From Agriotes lineatus (lineage: Eukaryota > Arthropoda > Insecta > Coleoptera > Elateridae), in assembly GCA_940337035.1 (NCBI GenBank), contig OW679195.1:178780015-178844014 (forward strand): a DNA stretch of 64,000 nucleotides, given 5' to 3'. Position 1 is the first letter of the stretch. Each line of letters starts with the position of its first letter. Positions 39,401 to 51,400 of this stretch are shown piece after piece. The notes beneath the pieces were generated by a model. The model saw nothing but the letters and a program-made list of their open reading frames with translations, did no database searches and was not told the DNA's origin. A program made the translations under genes and the position numbers.

Positions 39401-42400
39401 CAAGTAAATTTTGTATAAAATATAGCTTCGTGTCATACAGGCTTAAGTTATTAAGTACCAACCTGTAAATAAAGAGATCAACTCTGACTAAAGAGACAAA
39501 GCTAGATATGTTTAAATCATTTCACAGTATTTCAAAAAAGCATTGAAATGGCTGTACAAAAACAAAAATTGTAGAATAATTTCAGATAATACGAGGGTCA
39601 AGCTATAATTATTGAAAACTTTTCAATGCTTTTATTTTGAATATGTTCAAAATATTTGCCATCCACAACAATACACTTAACCATTCTCTCCTTCCATTGT
39701 TTGAATGCGTCCAGCCAAGCTTGCTTAGGTATTCTGTCAAAATAAGATCTAACAGCTACATCTATCTTCTGTTCTGAATGAAATTTCCTCCCTCGCAAAT
39801 GTTTCTTGAGTCCATAGATTAGCCAAAAGTCACACATTGCAAGATCTGGCGAGTATGGAGGATGTTCTATTGTTTTTATTTCATTTTCAGCTAAATACTG
39901 AAGAGTTAATGCTGCTGTATGGGAAGACGCATAATCATGATGTAACATCATTCGCATCGTTGGCACTTTACTGAAGAAATTAGAGAGACAATTTGCCACG
40001 TACCATTTAGCTGTGACAGTCTTTTGTTCGTCCAATTTAATTGTGGACACTAAACCTGTACTTCTGAAAAATACAGTGTACATAATTTTCTTCATTGCAC
40101 GTTGCTTTTTCACTATTTTTGGCGTTTCTTCGTCTTCATGTATCCAAACTCGACATTCTTGACAATTAGGAACATCAATGAAAGGTATGTGTGTTTCGTC
40201 ACCTGCTACAATTTTTGATATAATTCGATGGCCACCATTATTTAACAGTTCTAAAGTTTGTTGACAAATTCTTACATGATCCGATTTCAAAATATCCGTA
40301 AGCTAATGTGGTACAAATCGACTTACAGTGTAAGTGTTCGTGTAGTATAGTTCTCACTGATGCGTATCCAATCTTGAGACGTGATTGCATAGATAATTGG
40401 GTTATCATCATCGACCATTCTTTTAACAGCGGCGATATTTTTTTCTGTAACAGCTGTAATAGGAGGTCCTGCTCCTTTTCGGTGGGTAACAGATTTACAT
40501 CCACTTTGAAATTCTTTGTACCATCTATAAATTGTAGCCAACGAAGGGGCGAGATCACTAAAAGCCTATTTCAAACTTTGTTCAAGTCATAAGGACTCTA
40601 GCCTTTTTGAAATCGTAAAATATTATGATGCGAAACTTCTGGTGATAATTCAATTTTTTCGACAATTTAAATCGTTTACAAACTGAATACTATAAACCTG
40701 ATTTCAACAAGTGCAATCATATTTGACAGATAAACAAATGCGCGCTTTAATAATAGTAAGATTATGCAATGAGGGAGAGAAATGATAATTTTTAACTGAG
40801 CGCGCAGCGCGAAGTATCTAAAGCGGGAAGGTTATAAGACGATTCGCTACCGAGGTGTATATACTATTTTTTGCACTACCAAACAGCTTAATACCTAAAT
40901 TCCCAACAAATTTCGAAAATATTTTAACTGTCAACCTGACAATACAGCTCTTTAAAACGTCAAAATTAAAATAGTCATATTTGGTAACTTAGCAATTTAT
41001 TAGTTACCACGGTGAAAATTGTTTATTTTACTTTCTCTCCCTTGGTGGAGAAAATCAACTTCACGACCTAAAAATAGGCCAATAACGATGCGTTCTGGAC
41101 TAGTAGTGCAAAAAAACATTTTGTTACTCGTGGCTACCTAGATTTTTTAATTCTCAATAATTGCAGCTTGACCCTCGCATAAAGAAAACATTCTCATTTG
41201 TAACCTATTGAAAACAGCCAGACTAATCAACATTTTAAGTGAGAGTTAAAAAACTTGAAATCGGCCACTGAAGAAAGAGAGACAAAACATCAAAAGATGT
41301 GTTATTAAATTATTGTGTCATTCTTGGAAATAGTATATTACATAAGTCAGGAAAATGATGCTTTACTGACGAGTAAATTTAAATTATAATGGCTCATATT
41401 GACACAAAAATGAAATATGTTGTTTCCATGGTGAATAGGAATAATTTAATTTTGGGCATATTTTAGGTTATTTTTGCCATAGTCGACAATGACAAAATTA
41501 CATCATGTTTTAGGTTATTTTTCTGCCAAAAGTTGAAAATGAGATAAAATTATGTCATATTTTAGGTTATTTTTCTAAAGGCGAAAGTTACCCAAAATGA
41601 TGTCATATTTTAGGTTATTTTACTGTAGAAACTCAAAAATGACAAAATTGTAATATTTTAGGTTATTTTCTGTCAATAGTCGAAAATTACCCAAAATTAT
41701 ATCAATTTTAGATTATTTTTCTATAAACAGTCAAAAATGACAAATTGATGTCAAATTTTAGGTTATTTTTCTGTCAAAAGTCGAAAATGGCATAAAATTA
41801 TGTTATATTTTAGGTAATGTTCCTGTCAAAGACAAAAATGGCATAAAATTATGTCATATTTTAGGTTATTTTTCTTTCAAAAGTCACAAATGACAAAATT
41901 TATCATCATCATCATCCAGGATAAACCTAATTGGTTTGTTCCAATCTAACGAGAATTGGTCATTCCAATGTTTCTTCGACCTGTCGTCTGTATTGTGATA
42001 TTTGTTTGGGGATATGAGAATATTCTTGTAATATGATCCATCCAGTTATAGTCCGGGAGCCAGCGATCTTTTTTAATGACCAAAACCACAAAAGCTGAAA
42101 ATGTTTCCTAAGCTTTATTTGTTATCACTAGTAAGTGAATGGACCTCCAGCTGGCGCACTTCCGGGGGGTGTAGCTGCGGCATCCTCCCACACACGTAAA
42201 ATAATAATAATAAAAAACTAATATACCGCAAAAGCTGAAACTTTGTTAACATGTTGATTATGTTATAAATAAATGAAAAAACGTATGCAGCCGAATTTAG
42301 AGTGGTGGACTATGCCCCAGCTTTTCATGTAAAGAAGTAAAAAATACAGAAAATACCTGATTTACGCCAACTAATTACCAATTATTTTGATAAATGCTAT

Positions 42401-45400
42401 CGAACTTGAAAAGCAAGGCACGGCATATTTAAAAATGTCCAAGTTTTAAATTAGTATTTTCAAATAAAAATCGCATATAGAATATTATTATTGGTATCAT
42501 TTATCTTTCCATTGATACCATTACCTTCCCTGTAAGTTGAATTGGCAAGCAGAATCGACAAAAACGTTCAATACAATGTTAATCGCCTATGTTCGACTTT
42601 GAGAGTGTACTAATACTTGTAAATTAATAAAGTAATGTATCAACAAATTTTTTAGATTTGGTCTTCTTCGGATTCATCGCCATCCAACTCATTATAGCTT
42701 TCGTTACCGCTGCAATTGATGTCGATCTGTGAAATATCTTCGACATCATCTGTAAACATATATAATAGGGAAAAGTGTCCAGCTGATGCAGTCAAAGATA
42801 CAATGCGCCCAAGCGCATACCGATGCGCAGCGTCTTTCACTGCATCAGCTGGGCACTTTTCCCCAACTAAATATATAGCTGGATGTTTTTTTTGTTTAAG
42901 TTATTAACTTAACTATTAGTTTACCAAATGTCAGCTTTTGCGGTATCAGTTTACTCAGCGCATATTTTTTACTTCTTTACATGAAAAGCTGGGGCATAGT
43001 CCACCACTCTAAATTCGGCTGGATACGTTTTTTCATTTATTTATAACATAATCAACATGTTAACAAAGTTTCAGCTTTTGCGGTATTAGTTTTTTTTATT
43101 ATTATTTTACGTGTGTGGGAGGCTTGCCGCAGCTACACCCCCCGGAACTGCGCCAGCTGGAGGTCCATTCACTTACTAGTGATACCAAATAAAGCTTAGG
43201 AAAAATTTTCAGCTTTTGTGAAATGACTAACTCTAAACGGTCACTGGCTCCCGGACTATTATTCCTGTATTGTTCAATTTTTTCTGTTAATTTAAAAATC
43301 TTTTTGTAATACCCACTTGTTAGAGATTTCTTTAAGGACTGTTTACTACTACGTAAGCAACCTCTTTATGGCCGCAGGCTGTAAAAAGTGTCCGTAAAGA
43401 CCACGGCAGCAGCAAGCAAGCCTTCAATTACACATAGAAGAAGGCGCAAAAGACTGCTATAACTCCTGAACATACGCTAAAATAACTTGCTCATTTACAA
43501 TCTTAACGTCTTTAGGAATATTTTCATCATTTACTACAGATGCCATAAGTTACGAGCTGGTTACAACTTAAAGCTGCTTACAGCCATACATAACATTGGA
43601 ACTAAACAACATTTATAAACAACAGTTGCAACGTTCTACGCACTCTCAATCATTCTACAACGTTATTACTAAAGCTGATAATTATATGCACTCAAATGTA
43701 CGAAAATATGCGCATATATATGCATACATTTTGTTGAGTATACGCACCCAAAGTTATAATATATGCACATAATATGCTCTAATTTTTTTGAAAATAAGTA
43801 GGAGTATTCTAAATAATGTAAACATTTCAATTATTTTGTATAAGCATATTTATTTTTCTAATTTTTATTCAAAGACGTCATTCATTTTAACGTTTGACTA
43901 TATAAACATAGACTGCCAACACTAACTTCACGTTGTAAGCAATATAAAAATGAGATTTCCTTTAACCCCACCAGACTGTTATTCAGCCAACACTGTTGAA
44001 ATGGATTTTGTGTTGGCCGATTCCTTATACACTGCTTCTATGGGAAAAGTGGGGGTTGCTGGCAGTCTATGTTTATATAGTCAAAGATTTTAACAGGGAC
44101 TTCCCTTTTCCTCTGCTCATTTCGATACGTACACTGCACTCCAGTGGCAGAAAATGAAAGTATATATCTCAGTTGTACATAAAAATTTTATTGATAAATT
44201 TAATAAAATAGTAAATTTTACAAAAAAATCTCAAAAAGTTTTTCATACATTACAAATGATTGCGAAATATAACCAAATATGCAAAATTCATAAAATATTC
44301 TCAAAAACATATGAATATGCAAAATATGCAAAATGAAACTTGGCTTAAACGAATTGTTTTCACATAATTAGTATACATATGCAAAAAGTTTCGCCGGCAT
44401 AACAATTATACAAAATATGCATTTGCCATATAATATCAGCTTTAGTTATTACACAAATCTAGCGTTTTGATGAAAATAAATTAGAAAAAGATAGGTAGGG
44501 CCTTTACTGCCTCGCCAGTATTATTCGACTCGCTCTTCGAGCTCGTCTCACAAACTCTCTGGCTCGGCTGTAAAGGCTATCCTAACGGACTTCTACTGTA
44601 AAATACTATTAACTTTTGCCGATATCTTCATCTCTCTTGTAATAAAGTAGCGTATAGCCAGCCACGTAGCTTAGAAATTTCATTTCTGCAGATTCAATTA
44701 ATCTTCTTTAATTTTGAGTAAGGGTCTAATTTTCTGATCCGTACAACAGAGCAGGAACGGCGGCCATTACCTGATAAAACTTTATTTTTGTATCTTTGCT
44801 GGTTGCTTTTAAGTATTTCTTTATTGTTCCACACATATATTAAAAAATAATAATAATTGGAAATGAGGAGATATAATGTACATCACTAGGTAGAAACCGG
44901 TTTATGTGGTTGGGAGGGGTGAGTGTTGGTTAAAGGACGGTGTACGTTGGCACATTGGAAGCGATAGAAGGCCCTTTGGCAACTTTTTGCCGAAGTATTT
45001 TGGCATCGAAATGTTGACGTAGAAATTTATATCCCTCTTTCCCAGCTGTCAATCTAATTTTGAAACCTTGTTTCGGTGGCATGCTTTAATAGTTTCAAAA
45101 GCTTTGAAACTAAAAACAGCCATGAGGATTGAAAAAAGAATAAGTTATAGATTTCCTGCCTATCGTAATATAATGTAGTTTTATCTTTAATAAAATAAGA
45201 AATCCTATATAATTTCAATATAATTCTAATTTTATGTCTTCCAGAAACATGACATAATAAAAAACAAAGTAAATAACTTTTTCGTGGAAGCAATACCCGA
45301 AAAACGGGAAGTCCTCAACTGTAAGGCAGTACAGACGGACATCCAAAACATTCACAATAAACTCGTAAGTGTCCACAAACCCTGATCGCCTACAGCTAAC

Positions 45401-48400
45401 GCCCCCACTCTTCAGGTGCAATATGAGCTACATTCACAGAACCCTCCAGAGAAGGAATTGAGCCCCCAGCCTGTTAGTGCCGAAGGCTATAAAATGCATA
45501 ATAGTCGCAGCCCTATTCTAAATAGAGTTGACCAGCGATTGATGAGCTCGCAGAGCGTGGTGTTGAGGCCAGAGACCAGCAAACCAAAAAGTATTTTGTC
45601 TACGAGACGGACGGAGACACCTCGAGGTAGCTTTGCATTCCCAGTTGGTATCTGTGTTGATCTGTGACATTCCAGACTTGCATCATTCCTATGTGCCAAG
45701 CATCTTAGACGGTTTCAGCTACCAAGACAGAGCGGAATTCCTCGAGAAGGTATGAGCTTTAGTGTAGCTAGGTTGCATGCAGTGTTACCAAGTTTGGAGA
45801 TATTTTAGCAGATCTGAATGTATGGTGATTTATTTGAATCAATACAGTTTTATCTTTTGTGATTAAGCGTAATAGCAATATTTAATTTTTAGTACTTTAG
45901 TACCTATACAGTCGAACTTCCATATATCAAAGTACAAAAGGGAGCGCGAAAAAACTACGTTATGTAGAAACTTCGATATATAGAGACTTAAGATTTTTTA
46001 GTTATCAGTTCTACTTAAACCAGATAAAAAATGAAGTGCAGTCATTTAGAAAGGTTTAGACATGATATGTATACACTATTAGCTACATATCTACATTAGG
46101 CCGGTAGCTAAGCAATTATGGCCGAGTTAGTACATCACGGTCACAAAATAAACTGGAGCCTTAAATACGGCGCTGTTCGCCCCCTTTAATTGAAAAAGTT
46201 GTTGTTTGCAGCTGTTCCTCGGTCGTAAGTTCGATTCCGCCGCAAAAAAGGGCAAAACCAAACTGGATGTTAAATCCCTGTAAATTTATTGTTAAAAGTA
46301 AGCGGCGGCGAACGCGAACGAGCCTCTATTAGTTTCGAGCAGTTTATTTTGTTTCGTCAAGAAAGCGAGAAGCCAAAAAAACTATTGTTTACATTAAAAC
46401 TAAATTTACAAAATTGTATGCACAAGTTTAAATACAAATCTAATCGTTCAGGAATTTGTTAAACTTCCTTAATCCGGGTGCAAACAGGATGGTAAATCTC
46501 TAATGACCTTGTCAAATTCCTGGTACGGGATAAGCTACGTAGCATTGGAATTTATAAAACAACTTGCTACTCTCTAAGGGAATAAGTATACCGTTTTGTT
46601 AGGAAATTCTACGTTATGTGAAACTTCGATATACGGAGACAAATTAACGTTAAAAGTGCTCTCAGGGTCAAGGTTCCGAAAATTCATTCGTTATATAAGA
46701 AAGTTCGATATATAGACGTTCGATATATGAAGTTTGACGGTATTTATTTGGAACCAAAGGTAGTAATAAAATTAAATAATAAAATTCTACTTAACAAGTA
46801 ACATATAGATATTGCGGTTTCTAGGAGCGGCTAAGCGTGAAGCTTACCAATCAGAGTTGAGGCAGCAGATAGAAGAAAAGAGGAGGATGTCGGCTCTGAG
46901 AGATGAGCAGGAGAGACGGGAGCAGGAGTTGGAGAATCGCAGGTTTGAGCAGCAGCTCATGAAGATGCAAGAGGAGCAGTTCAGGGAAGAGCAGTATCGG
47001 GCTCGAAAGAACCAGTTGGTATGTGCGTGCAGCAGAATATTTACATGGCTCATAATGAATGGGTATTTAAACAAAACCGGTGTTTTAAAAATGTTGACAG
47101 CATAATATCAGCGTATATACATCAAACAAGTAGAGACACTCATGCTAAATGTTGAAACCTGTCTAGAGTACCTCGAACAGTAACTTGGGGGGTATTTCTA
47201 AGCTTGACTATCAGATGGCAGCACAAAGTTCTACCAATTACAGTGCCTTTATATATACAGTGGCGACAATACAACTAAGCCACACCCCCCGCCGCCATAT
47301 TTAGGCAAATTTCTAATGGGTGTTCATTTAAATCCGTAATCAGAGTCAAATGTGATATGTGTTTTTGGCAGTAATGAAAACATTCTAGATTTGCAGGTTA
47401 AGATTTACGTCAGTCTGTGTCAAATAACAAACAAAACCTAACCTACTAACCTCGAATTTGACATAGACTGACAATACACTTCAGTACTGCCCAAAAGTAT
47501 AACACGAATCACAGGCGATTTGCTAAACATGGCGGCTAAAACCACGTGATCTAGGGAGCCAATCAAAAATAGGATACCCCATTGTCGGCACTGTCTATAT
47601 AAAGGCACTGTACTACCAATTAAAGCCAGTTACTGGCTCTGCTACCAATCATATGTGATAAAGTAGTGGCGTCATCTGTTAGTACTGTCGGAAAGAACCC
47701 CCCAGGAGCCATTCAATGTCATCTGCATCGGTATTTTGACATCAAAGGAGCCAACAGTGAGTGTCTCTACTTGTTTGATTTATGTACGCAAAGAATCATT
47801 GAAAATGAACCGCTATGAAACCAACATTATGGCCCCATGCAAAATTTCAGAACTATCCGGCTGCTTTATGAAACCGTGTGCATTAGTTGAAGTAATTTTT
47901 GGATAACACGATTATAGTAACTTTCTAAAAACATTGTTTCAAATGTGTAATATGTGCTGCATAACCCTGTTCATTTTCAATGATCGTGTGTGTACGCTGA
48001 TAATATGTTACATTTAGCTGAGCAACAAACCACGGTTAAACATCAAAAGATGTCACCCGGTAGGTAATAAACATAACCTCACAACAATTGAATTATGATA
48101 CTGATGACACTTGCGACATTTAATCACAAATTGGAGGTTGGAATTGACAGGTCCAAGTGCTACAAGCTAGAGTTTCTATACAGTTTATGGCAGGCAGCTA
48201 GGACCATAGCAAAAGCAAGGGGACTTTACATGTAGCCGTAATTGTAATTAAACAATTAAAAAATCGAATATATACCTGGTATTTATAATGATTCTAACGA
48301 CCTACCGGTATCATACATTGATTGTTCGTTTGTTAAACACCAGGACGGCCACATGCATATTCTTCTTTTCTTGCAATGGTCCTAGTAGCCTGCCGCATTC

Positions 48401-51400
48401 TGTATATGCGTGATTATTTATTTTGTTCTCTTCTTCAGCCTTGGTCCGTCCACTGCTGGACGTAGGCCTCCCCTAGATTTCTCCAGGTTACTTTGTCTTG
48501 TGCAATTTGATGCCATCGTTTTCCTGCAAATGCCTTTATGTCGTCGGTCCATCTTTCCTGTGGCCTTCCACGCTTCTTTTGTATGCTCTAGGTCTCCATT
48601 GCATTATTCGATTTGACCATTGTTCAGAGTTTTTTCTTGCCACATGCCCTATCCAACTCATTTTAGTCTTGCGAAATGTTGCATAATGTCAGTTACCTTG
48701 GTTTTGTTTCTAATGTCTACATTTCTGACCCTGTTTCTACGACTAATGCCAAGCATAGATCTCTCCATGGCACGCTGCGTTATTCTCAGCTTTTCAGAAC
48801 TTTTCTCTGTTAGGGTCATAGTCTCTAACCCATATGTCATAACCGGCAATATACAAGAGTCATATACTTTTCCCTTCATACAGTTTGGCACTTTCAAACG
48901 ATAAGGAAGCTGACCTGCGGTTAATTAATTAAAATAATCAATGGTAGTAAAAAATTGCAGATTAAACACCTTAAAGTACGCACTACACGGAAGCTCTAAA
49001 AATTTTTAATTACCGCGCAGGCCGAACTAGCTCAAATTCGGCGATAAGGTCGTGAGTTCAAACCACCAGCTGTGTACCTTGCAAAGTCTTCAAAAAAGAT
49101 ATAGGCGCCAGAAATCAGATGATTTCGAATAATATTACTAACTACAAGTGATTAGCATTTATTGATTAACGCTAAATAATCTTGCAGTCTATAATGGTAA
49201 TTCAATAGTAAATAATTAGAATAATTTGGTCATAAAGAATGTAATAATGATAGAAATGTGCATATTAATTGAAGGTTGCAACACACACCAAGATCAAGAA
49301 CCCCTTTCGAGTTATTAATTAATTGTAAACCACAAATAAATCGAGTGATATGCATATCGCTGTCATTTAAAAACCTTTCTGTTCAGGCTATTGAAGGCAA
49401 AAAACGTGAATGCTTCTTTTACAAAGGTTTGATTACACATATAAATTGTAGCTTTCAATATTAATTATAATTAAGTATACGCATTTAAACTTCAAATATT
49501 AAGACTAATTGAACGTATGCGTCTAAACTTTACATGTTAGTAATAACGGAAAGTATAAATTTAAACTTAAATACTGATAGTTATGGAATGTACGAATTTA
49601 AATTTCAAAAATCGAAGATAATTTAATATAATATTAATCCCGGAATAGCCAGTCTGAATCAGCTTGAAAGCAGGGAGACCATCCACTTTTAATTTAATTT
49701 AATTCGCACTCAGCCAACAGCTGTTAGGCCAATTATAGGCGTCGCTGTGCAGTTATGAGGACTTCCAACCCCACTAACGACTGTCATGATGTTTTTATGA
49801 CTGCCGGGACCAACTTTTTTTTCGTGATAGCCGTACCACGAGGCGCCGAGAGATGCAGCCGTGGAACTCCATCCAAGTTCTGACGGGTCTATTGCAACTG
49901 GTCTAACTGAAAACTGGTCTAAAATGAGTTAGACCAGTTTACACTTTTGCGTTCTTAAAACTGGTCTAACTGAAAACTGGTCTAAATTGAGTAGACCAGT
50001 TTACACTTTTGTATTCTTAAAACCGGTCTAACTTAAAACTGGTCTAAATTGACTTAGACCAGTTTACACTTTTGAGTTCTTAAAACTGGTCTAAAATGAG
50101 TTAGACCAGTTTACACTTTTGCGTTCTTAAAACTGGTCTAAATTGAGTTAGACCAGTTTACACTTTTGTATTCTTAAAACTGGTCTAACTTAAAACTGGT
50201 CTAAATTGAGTTAGACCAGTTTACACTTTTGAGTTCTTAAAACTGGTCTAAAGTGAGTTAGACCAGTTTACACTTTTGTGTTCTTAAAACTGGTCTAAAT
50301 TGAGTTAGACCAGTTTACACTCTTGTGTTCTTAAAACTGGTCTAAAATGAGACTGTAAGGAATGTAAGAAGACGAAGCGTTTCTGTGAAAGTGATATAGC
50401 GGGCCTTTAATAATAGCGGATCAGAGCCCGAATGGAGTAATGGCTTTCTTATTTATTGATTTTTGAGAGATTGAGATATGTGGTTTTATTGGGCGCAAAT
50501 GGGCATGACACTTTCGTGTTTGGAGCAGCGTGATTGGATGTTCATAACAGTTTAGAAAGCTATTTACGTTTGCTTTTTGTTTAATAGGAAATATATTGCA
50601 GGAAATCGTTTGATGCCACGCGCTAATCATTAAAAAAATTGAATTATTCAATATGGTATGGCCCTCTAAAAGTAAAAACCAACAACACTGCATCAGATGA
50701 TCGTTTCTTAATTTCTTTTGGCAAAGCGTGTGAGAAAATTGTGTTTAAAAAACATTGCACTGGATAAGATCCAACACTTGTACAGGGTGATCGAATTTTG
50801 GCGCCCCGGAACTAAAAGTCTGCTAAAATTTTGCAAGAATGCAAATCTTTTTTTATGCATTTCTCAGAAAATATTTCTGATAAAAATTGGTGCATGTTAC
50901 TAAACTTACATTCCATGCATCCGATTTACAGATACGCTTAATATAGCTCGCTAAATCCAAATTTATGGAAAGCGACTCTAGTAAAAGATATCAAGAAATA
51001 ATATTAAGAGAAGATGCGGTTTTATATCTAAATCCTGTATGACATGACGCTAAATTTTATGCAAAATTTACTTGTAAATTTTCAAATAAATTCACTGATA
51101 ATTTTTTTCAAAAACACAATTTCCTGTTTGCAACGTGTGCTAAATTTGATGTTAAATTTGGCATGCGCACATACGTAGTAGCAAGTCGAAACGGTGCTCT
51201 CTTAGAGGGTATTGGTTGAAGTATACATTTGTTTTCATGTTGTTTGTCGTTGTTAGCTATTTTCGGAGGTTGGGTTAGAGTATTTATCTTAGATAGGAGC
51301 GTCAACATTAAACACGCGGTTAAACAATGCTAATAAAATGCAGGTTATGTTTGTGTTTACATTCCGCATCACGCGCTGCAGTTTAGTCTGATTACGATAC

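Noticed and set aside
44154..44336. 60-codon + strand frame
   Set aside because: AT-rich, lysine-rich, no recognisable domain, overlaps transposon-like ATATGCAAA words.
45648..45675. 28-bp intron between host exons 6 and 7
   Set aside because: Too short for a spliceosomal intron. The donor at 45627 gives 49 bp, like the 51-bp neighbour intron, and keeps the frame.
46211..46228. Second SINE B box (GTTCGATTCC)
   Set aside because: No matching A box at a suitable distance; it lies inside the pogo-like element.
46819..47018. Exon 8 starting after TTTCTAG at about 46,818
   Set aside because: It needs a phase-1 partner, while exon 7 ends in phase 0. Kept only as an alternative; RNA evidence could reverse this.
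49276..49464. Possible LTR-retrotransposon integrase scrap (HTPRSRTPFELL)
   Set aside because: The resemblance to integrase C-terminal words is short and no other retrotransposon block is found around it.
50421..50693. 90-codon minus-strand frame, mirrored in the right arm at 57,482-57,754
   Set aside because: Conservation is explained by near-identity of the DNA arms. No protein feature is visible.
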